A stretch of 64,000 nucleotides of DNA, taken from Aristolochia californica (Eukaryota; Streptophyta; Magnoliopsida; Piperales; Aristolochiaceae). The stretch covers positions 9,740,748 to 9,804,747 of the forward strand of contig JARWKL010000006.1 in assembly GCA_029961685.1 (NCBI GenBank). Reading direction: 5' to 3'. Numbering within the stretch: the stretch's first letter is position 1; every line of letters begins with the position of its first letter. Positions 58,505 through 64,000 of this stretch are shown here, piece by piece. The notes beneath the pieces are model-generated. The model saw only the letters and a program-made list of their open reading frames with translations. It searched no databases and was not told where the DNA came from. Made by a program: the position numbers and the translations under genes.

Positions 58505-59541
58505 ATTTATCACAAGATGGCATCCAGTAGTAGGATTACTGGACCAGTTAAAAATGCATCTTTAGTTGAATATAAAGTTCAACAACAATTGAATGATTGG
58601 ATAATTCCGTCCATTAAACCTACATCCATATACAAGAAAGGAACTTTCACCCTTTCTAGTACCATGGGAATTAAAACCATGGAACAAACAATTAATCTTG
58701 AAAATCAAGATTCAACTCTTAAATTATTAGAGTTAACAGATCTCAATAAGTATCTTGCAGATACTGAGAAGAAATATATGCATATTGGATGCATACAAAT
58801 AGCGTTCAAACCCTTAACCTTACTAGGGATGAACACATGTCTGCAGGCCATACTTCGTGATGGTCGCTGTTTGGATTGGAAACCCTCATTAATGGGTATT
58901 GTTGAAACAAGTCTCAGTAGGGGACCTGTGTACTTTAACGTCCATCCAAATCTCACCCTATCTTTAACAGATAGGAATTTGTTAGAACCTGTCCAGTTGA
59001 GGATTCTAACACAAGGATACAATTTCATTCCTGGAACTGAAACCATTGTTGTTATAGCAAGGATTCATTTCAAGATAATGAATACCTTAGTCCCTAAGGT
59101 ATTACACTTACCAGATCAGGGTAAGACCATTTTGATCGAAACCGATCTAATGAGTGCAAATGTTGCCACTCCAAGGATGATCAATTGGGAGGAAATTCAT
59201 TTCCCAGCCAACTGAACTATTCCTCAGGCTGTTCCTCCATGACTCTTGATCAATTAGGATATTGATCAAGTCATCCAATCAGTTGATGGCAATGTGGTAA
59301 TTAATTTCAAGGACAAGACTCCTTACCAAGTCTCTTTACCACCCACGTCATCCTGATATTCGGATGTAGGCCAATCCTCTCGCCTACAAGAATTGGATGA
59401 AAAACACTCCATTAAGGATGATTCTTCATTAAAAGGAATCCACATATCCGACACCCAGATACCTCATGGGCTCTATCACGAAAGGGAGCATGAAAGGACT
59501 TCTCCCACTCCCAGTGAAATGACTGGATTTACTCTGTTATT
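58505..59541 (+). pseudogene. Movement protein gene (late stops)
   Basis: The frame is open from the ATG for 237 codons, to a TGG-to-TGA stop at 59213-59215. Further stops follow at about 59,240 (CGA to TGA) and 59,254 (CAG to TAG), and the normal terminal TGA is changed to TTA. The N-terminal two thirds match the intact copy at 9,116-10,138 closely. All early breaks are C-to-T or G-to-A. Confidence 0.85.
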
Positions 59542-61475
59542 ATGATTTTTACACCTCCACAGAGTAACCTACATTATTATGACCTACCACCTTTTGTGGT
59601 GGACAGAGTAGTCATTAAAGCTGAATTCTTTCACCCCAATAATCTAGGTTTCAAAAATTGGTTTTTTGACACCTATGGGGCCGCAGAACGCATGACATTA
59701 TCAAATGACTTTTATCTTTATTTGGAAACAAATAAGGTTATTATGTCTTTTGTTGATTGGTTTATGCGTTCCAGACTAAAGCAAGCAGAGAAACGACCCT
59801 TAGTTTCTTCCACTGCCCCCACTCTTTCTACCCTTACGAAAGAATGGCACCTTATGTCTAGAATCAACATCAGATCAGTTCATCCTCCTACTGATCCGAT
59901 CAGACTTGAATTTCCAAGTCCCTCAGGGAAATTCCCTGATTATGTGGAAGCAATTGCTTTTGTCAATCCTGAAATTTCCCTGAATCCTATGGGTCAGATC
60001 AGAAGACAAAACAACTTTACCAATTTAAATCTTCAAACAATTGGCCAACATCTGACACGTATTGAAGATTTATTGGACAAAGATACTCCTGAGAAATATT
60101 GTCAGAATCCTTATGACTTATCTTCTTGAAAATTACCATTGTTGATGAACGATAAACCGCTCATCAAATCACCTGTTCCCATTAGGAACTTTAAATTGGA
60201 TAATCATTCCGAAGTAGTTGAGGAATTATTATCTAGATTGGGTAAATTAAATCTCTCGGATGATCAAATCAAACAAGCCCAAGCTACAAGCTAATGCGGT
60301 TCGTAAAAGTCTCCATACCTTGGAAGCTCACGAATCTCCGGATGAATCTCAAGAAGATTCTTTATCACAAAATACTGAAGATTTAACTCCTTCAGCATAC
60401 TCTGATTCTGATGCAGGTCAAAATCCTAATCTCCACGATTTGGGTTTAATCAATGTCAGTCAGACTGAAGCAATTCTTCAGGAAATGATTCAAGACCAAC
60501 CGAGTATTCAAAAGTTAGATTATTCCAAAAAATCTATGCGGACATGGGGACTAGATCACAAACTTTATTATCATCGACCTACCCCTGAGGACCTATTGTA
60601 TGAAGAAAATGTGTATCTAGATCAAAAAGCCTATGATGGCAAAACCATCTATGAATGGAATATAGATGGCATATCTAAATATCAGATAATGGAACATTGT
60701 CAACAGATGTTGATGTATGCCACCATCTGTAGACAACATAAGAATTCCGATCAAGGAATCGCAGAAATGTTAACTGTTGGGTTCTCTGGAATCCTAAAAG
60801 GTTGGTGGGATAATATCCTTACCAATGAACAACATCATGAAATTTATAATTCTAAAATGGTTATCAAAACTGAAGCAGGTCAAGCCTACCTTGGCGATGA
60901 CAATGCAGTTTATACCTTAATTTCATGTATTGTTCATCATTTCATTGGAAATCTGACTTCCCAAACAGATAAGGGAAGAGAGGTTTTGCAAAATTTATGT
61001 TGTCGAACTCTTAGCCATTTCAAATGGTATAAAGATGTTTTCCTCACTAAAGTTATGCAAAGACCTAATGCCAATAATGAATATTGGAAAGCAAAATACA
61101 TTGATGGATTACCAACTCTTTTTGCCAGCAAGGTAAGAAAAAGGTTAGGTAATGAGGTAAGAAGTATCAACTACCATCAATATACATATGGTCTCCTTAC
61201 CAGTGCTATTATCCAAGAAGGACTGACCTTATGTAATGATTTAAAACTTCAGGCTCAGCTTAAGAAACAAAATCTTACTGGTAAGCGTGAGCTTGGTGAA
61301 TTCTGTGAACAATTTGCTTGTGACACAGGACCATCACCTTCCCATCAAAGGAAGGGTAGAGGGAAAGTCTCCCATTCTAGGAGACCCGAACCCTACTCAC
61401 ACCAGAGTAGGAGATATCCCAAACGATAGTCTCATCATAAGACTAGTCATGAACCTAGGAGACCTCTTCCCAAAC
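59542..61475 (+). pseudogene. ORF2 polyprotein, coat protein half (broken)
   Basis: ATG 59542-59544. The first 195 codons are open, with FFHPNNLGFKNWFFDTYG and an ensuing Pro/Ser-rich stretch; a CGA-to-TGA stop follows at 60127-60129. A 389-codon frame (60,260-61,429), the longest coat protein frame in the window, covers the acidic region, the core with GWWDN and the Arg/Ser-rich basic tail. At about 61,475 it is fused to R-region sequence just before the knuckle. Confidence 0.87.
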
Positions 61476-61612
61476 AGTCTGTTGTCGAGGTTGCCTACTC
61501 GTGTGTTCTGAAGTATTCTGCAAGTACTTTATGATATTGTGAATAAATTAGTATTGAGTTTAAATTTATTCTCTGCCTGTTTAATTTCCCTTATTGCCTT
61601 CTGTATTACTTC
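61476..61612 (+). promoter_or_regulatory. Viral R-region fragment with AATAAA
   Basis: About 135 bases match 57,889-58,020, from the start of the predicted pregenomic RNA to just before the primer site, including AATAAA at 61542-61547. It ends at a short scrap (TAATTATTGCC) resembling minus-strand RNase H sequence and then a GAAA array. Confidence 0.8.
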
Positions 61613-63956
61613 TAATTATTGCCTAAAAACTAAAGAAGAACGAAATAAGAAATAAAGAAAGAAACTAGAAAGAAAGAATAAAATAAATAAATAAAGAAAG
61701 AAGAAAGACAAAATACTGAAAGAAAGATGAAATATAAAAAGTAAAATGAAATATATAAAGAAAGATGAAATATAAAAATAAATATGAAATATAGAAAAAA
61801 AGATGAAATACAGAAAGTAAAATAAAATATATAATGAAAGACGAAATATAGAAAGTTCAAACAAACAAGTCCGAAGATAGAATAAGAAAGAAAGAAGAAA
61901 TAAAGAAAGAAAAAATGACATAGAAAAGAAGAAAGAAAGAAGAATTTCCCAATTTTTATTCTTTTTATATTTATTTATTATTTCTTTTTGTCTTGTTTCC
62001 TTCTCTCTCTTATTAATTACTTCCTTCCTTATTTGTTTTTTTCTTTTTTCTTTCTTGTTTGTTTGTTTGTTTCTTACCTCTTCCATTATGATTCGTTCTT
62101 TCTTTATTTTTTGTTTTTTCAATTCTTTCTTGATTCCTTCTTTCTTCTTTTCTTCTTTTTTATTACTTTCAATGTTACTTATTTCTTTATTTACACCTCG
62201 TTTCTTTCTTTTTCTTTCTTGCTTCTTTCATTCTTGATTATTTCTTGGTTGCTTCTTTCTTTCTTGATTCTTTCTTTTCTCTTCTTTCATTTTTTTTCTT
62301 TCTTTCTTTCATTTCTGCTTCTTTCTTTCTTTCTTCCTCTCTTCTCGTGTCTTTCTTATTTATTTTCATCTTTCTTTCTATCTTGTTTCTTTCTTTTTAG
62401 TTTTTTCTTTCGAATTCTTTCCATCTTTCTTTCTTCTTTCTATCTTTCTTTATTTTTCTATATTTTGTCTATCTTTTGTTTTTCTTTCTTTTTCTGTTCT
62501 TTCTTTCTTTCTTTATGTTTTATTTTTTCTTTCTTTATTTCTTCTTCTTTTCTTACTTCTTATTTCTTTCTAAGTGCTTTTTTATTTGTTCTTTCTTATT
62601 TCTATCTTTCTTTCTTGTTTTTTCTTTATTCAAACATTTTTTTCTTTCTTTCTTGTTTCTTTCTTTCAATCTTTTGGTTTCTTTCATTCATGTTTCTTTC
62701 CATACCTTTTTCAAATAAAGAAACAAACAAACAAACAAACAAGAGAGATAGAAACAAGAAGGAATAAATAAAGAAATAAGGCTCATTGAAAGAAATAAGA
62801 AAGAAGAAAAGAAGAAGAAAGAAAGATGACAAAAACAAACAAACAAACAAACAAACAAACAAACAAGCAAACAAAGAAGAAGAAATAAAGAAAGAAAGAA
62901 AAAATAAAAATGAAAGAAATTAGAAAGAATGAAAGACAATTGAAGAAATGAAGAAAGAAACAGGAAAAAGGAACAAAAGAAACATAAACAATGAAAGAAA
63001 TAAATAAAAAAGAATGAGAAATAAATAAATAAGAAATAAAAAGAAAGAAAGAGATAAATAAACAAGAAAAAATATATAAATAAATAAGACACATTGTAAA
63101 AAATAAGAAAGAAGAAAAGAAGAAGAAAAATTGAATCAAGATAGAAATAATGAAAAAATAAAAAAAATATATAATGGAGAAATTGAATAAAAGAAGAAAC
63201 AAACAAACAAACAAAGAAGAAATATAGATAGAAAGAAGAAAGAATGAAAGAAAGAAATAGTAAATGAAGAAAGAAAAAAGAAAGAAAGAAAGAAAGGGAA
63301 AATGAAATAAGAAGGAAATAAAAAGAATATGAAAGATAGATGGAAAGAAGAAAGTGAAAGGAATGAAATTAGAAAGGAATAAAGAAAGACAAACATAAAG
63401 AAAGAAACATGAAAGAAAGAAACAGAAAGAACGAAAGACAGAAACAAGAAAGAAAGACTGAAAGAATGAAAAAAAACAAAAAAAAACAAATAAAAAAAGG
63501 CACGTAGAAAGAAATAAGAAATAAGAAAAGAAGGAGAAATAAAGAATCATGATAGAAATAAACAAACAAATAAGTCAGAAAGAAAGTCTTTCTTGTTCCA
63601 ATCTTTCTCTTTTCTTACTTTTTTATTTCTCCTTCTTTCTTCTTTATTTCTTCTTTATTTCTTCTTTGCTTCTTTCTTTCATATTTCCTACTTCTTTCTT
63701 CCTTCTTTATTTTTTGATTTTTTTATTATTTTCCTTCTTTCTATCTTGTTTTTTTGTTTTTCTTTCTTCTTTCATTCTGATTCTTTCTTTATTTATTTCT
63801 TGTTTGATTGTTTCTATTTTGATTCTTTCTTTCGTCTTTTTTCTTCTTTATTAATTCTTTCAATGTCCCTTATTTCTTTATTTATTCCTTCTTGTTTCTT
63901 TCTTTCTTGTTTCTTTATTTATTTCTTTCTTTTTATTTCTTCTTTTTTTATTTCTT
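61613..63956. repeat. GAAA and TTTC arrays with strand switches
   Basis: Blocks: GAAATATAAAAAG-type purine repeat (61,625-61,945), TTTC (61,945-62,710), GAAA (62,715-63,580) and TTTC (63,585-63,956). The part from 62,866 to about 63,630 repeats 28,300-29,040 directly, including the strand switch at AAGAAAGTCTTTCTTG. No gene is present. Confidence 0.92.
62827..62875. repeat. AAAC microsatellite
   Basis: This is a run of about ten AAAC units with one AAGC variant, inside the purine array. It is flanked by the start of the segment shared with 28,300-29,040. Confidence 0.9.
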
Positions 63957-63988
63957 CCCCTTTGTCATCAAGGTTGCCTACTCGTGTG
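63953..63988 (+). promoter_or_regulatory. Viral R-region scrap at window end
   Basis: About 36 bases (CTTCCCCTTTGT to CTACTCGTGT) match 57,881-57,917, the predicted 5' end of the pregenomic RNA, directly after a TTTC array. The last 12 bases of the window do not match; more viral sequence may follow. Confidence 0.72.
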
Positions 63989-64000
63989 CAGTGTTAAAGT

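Larger units (their letters stand above)
45437..58775 (-). repeat. Right arm of the large inverted duplication
   Basis: This is the reverse-complement partner of 9,880-18,512. It is longer because it keeps about 2.5 kb of MP/coat protein and about 2.2 kb of RT/RNase H/ORF3/ORF4 that the left arm has lost. Its inner end lies in the ORF2 linker block shared with 18,475-18,512. A weaker match continues out to about 59,690. Confidence 0.88.
55551..61612 (+). mobile_element. Endogenous caulimovirid element 8 (type A, permuted)
   Basis: On the plus strand it starts inside RNase H and runs through ORF3, ORF4, the full intergenic region, MP and the coat protein half of ORF2. At about 61,476 it is joined to a second copy of the R region. 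It is the best single view of the intergenic region and gene borders. Confidence 0.9.

Overview
The window holds no recognisable host gene. It is plant nuclear DNA made of two kinds of material: decayed copies of an endogenous pararetrovirus (family Caulimoviridae), and long polypyrimidine/polypurine arrays built on TTTC (GAAA on the other strand). A vascular plant host is inferred because only these carry endogenous caulimovirids. The species cannot be told from the sequence. Family assignment rests on a 30K-like movement protein, a coat protein ending in a CCHC knuckle, an aspartic protease, a reverse transcriptase with YIDD, an RNase H, a tRNA-iMet primer binding site, no integrase and no LTRs.

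Pieced together from several copies, the ancestral virus was about 8 kb with four genes on one strand: ORF1 movement protein (about 340 aa), ORF2 coat protein-zinc knuckle-protease-RT-RNase H (about 1,500 aa), ORF3 (about 430 aa, unknown, RG-rich start and acidic end) and ORF4 (106-117 aa, unknown). After these comes one intergenic region with a TATA box, a poly(A) signal, the primer binding site and a leader of about 450 nt. Two lineages are present: type A (most copies) and a more diverged type B (14.9-17.2 kb and 46.7-53.7 kb).

Layout: 1-3003 type A copy, minus strand, ending in an inverted MP fragment; 3004-8966 arrays; 8967-13110 type A, minus, with an intact MP, an intact ORF4 and a full intergenic region; 13111-14936 arrays; 14937-17228 type B, plus, with two large internal deletions; 17229-18470 array; 18471-27268 type A, minus; 27269-30880 arrays holding a small inverted viral junction; 30881-37318 type A, minus; 37319-45413 type A, minus; 45478-46733 array; 46734-53729 the fullest type B copy, minus; 53730-55550 arrays; 55551-61612 type A, plus; 61613-63956 arrays; then a scrap of the viral RNA 5' region at the end.

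Two segmental duplications shape the locus. Roughly 9.9-18.5 kb is repeated in inverted orientation at about 45.4-58.8 kb, copying virus, array and second virus together. Roughly 18.55-26.18 kb is repeated directly at 37.78-45.41 kb. Most copies therefore seem to have multiplied with host DNA, not by separate viral insertion. Nearly all polyproteins are broken, mostly by changes of the C-to-T/G-to-A kind expected of methylated, silenced DNA. Coordinates of virus/array borders are good to about 10-20 bases.
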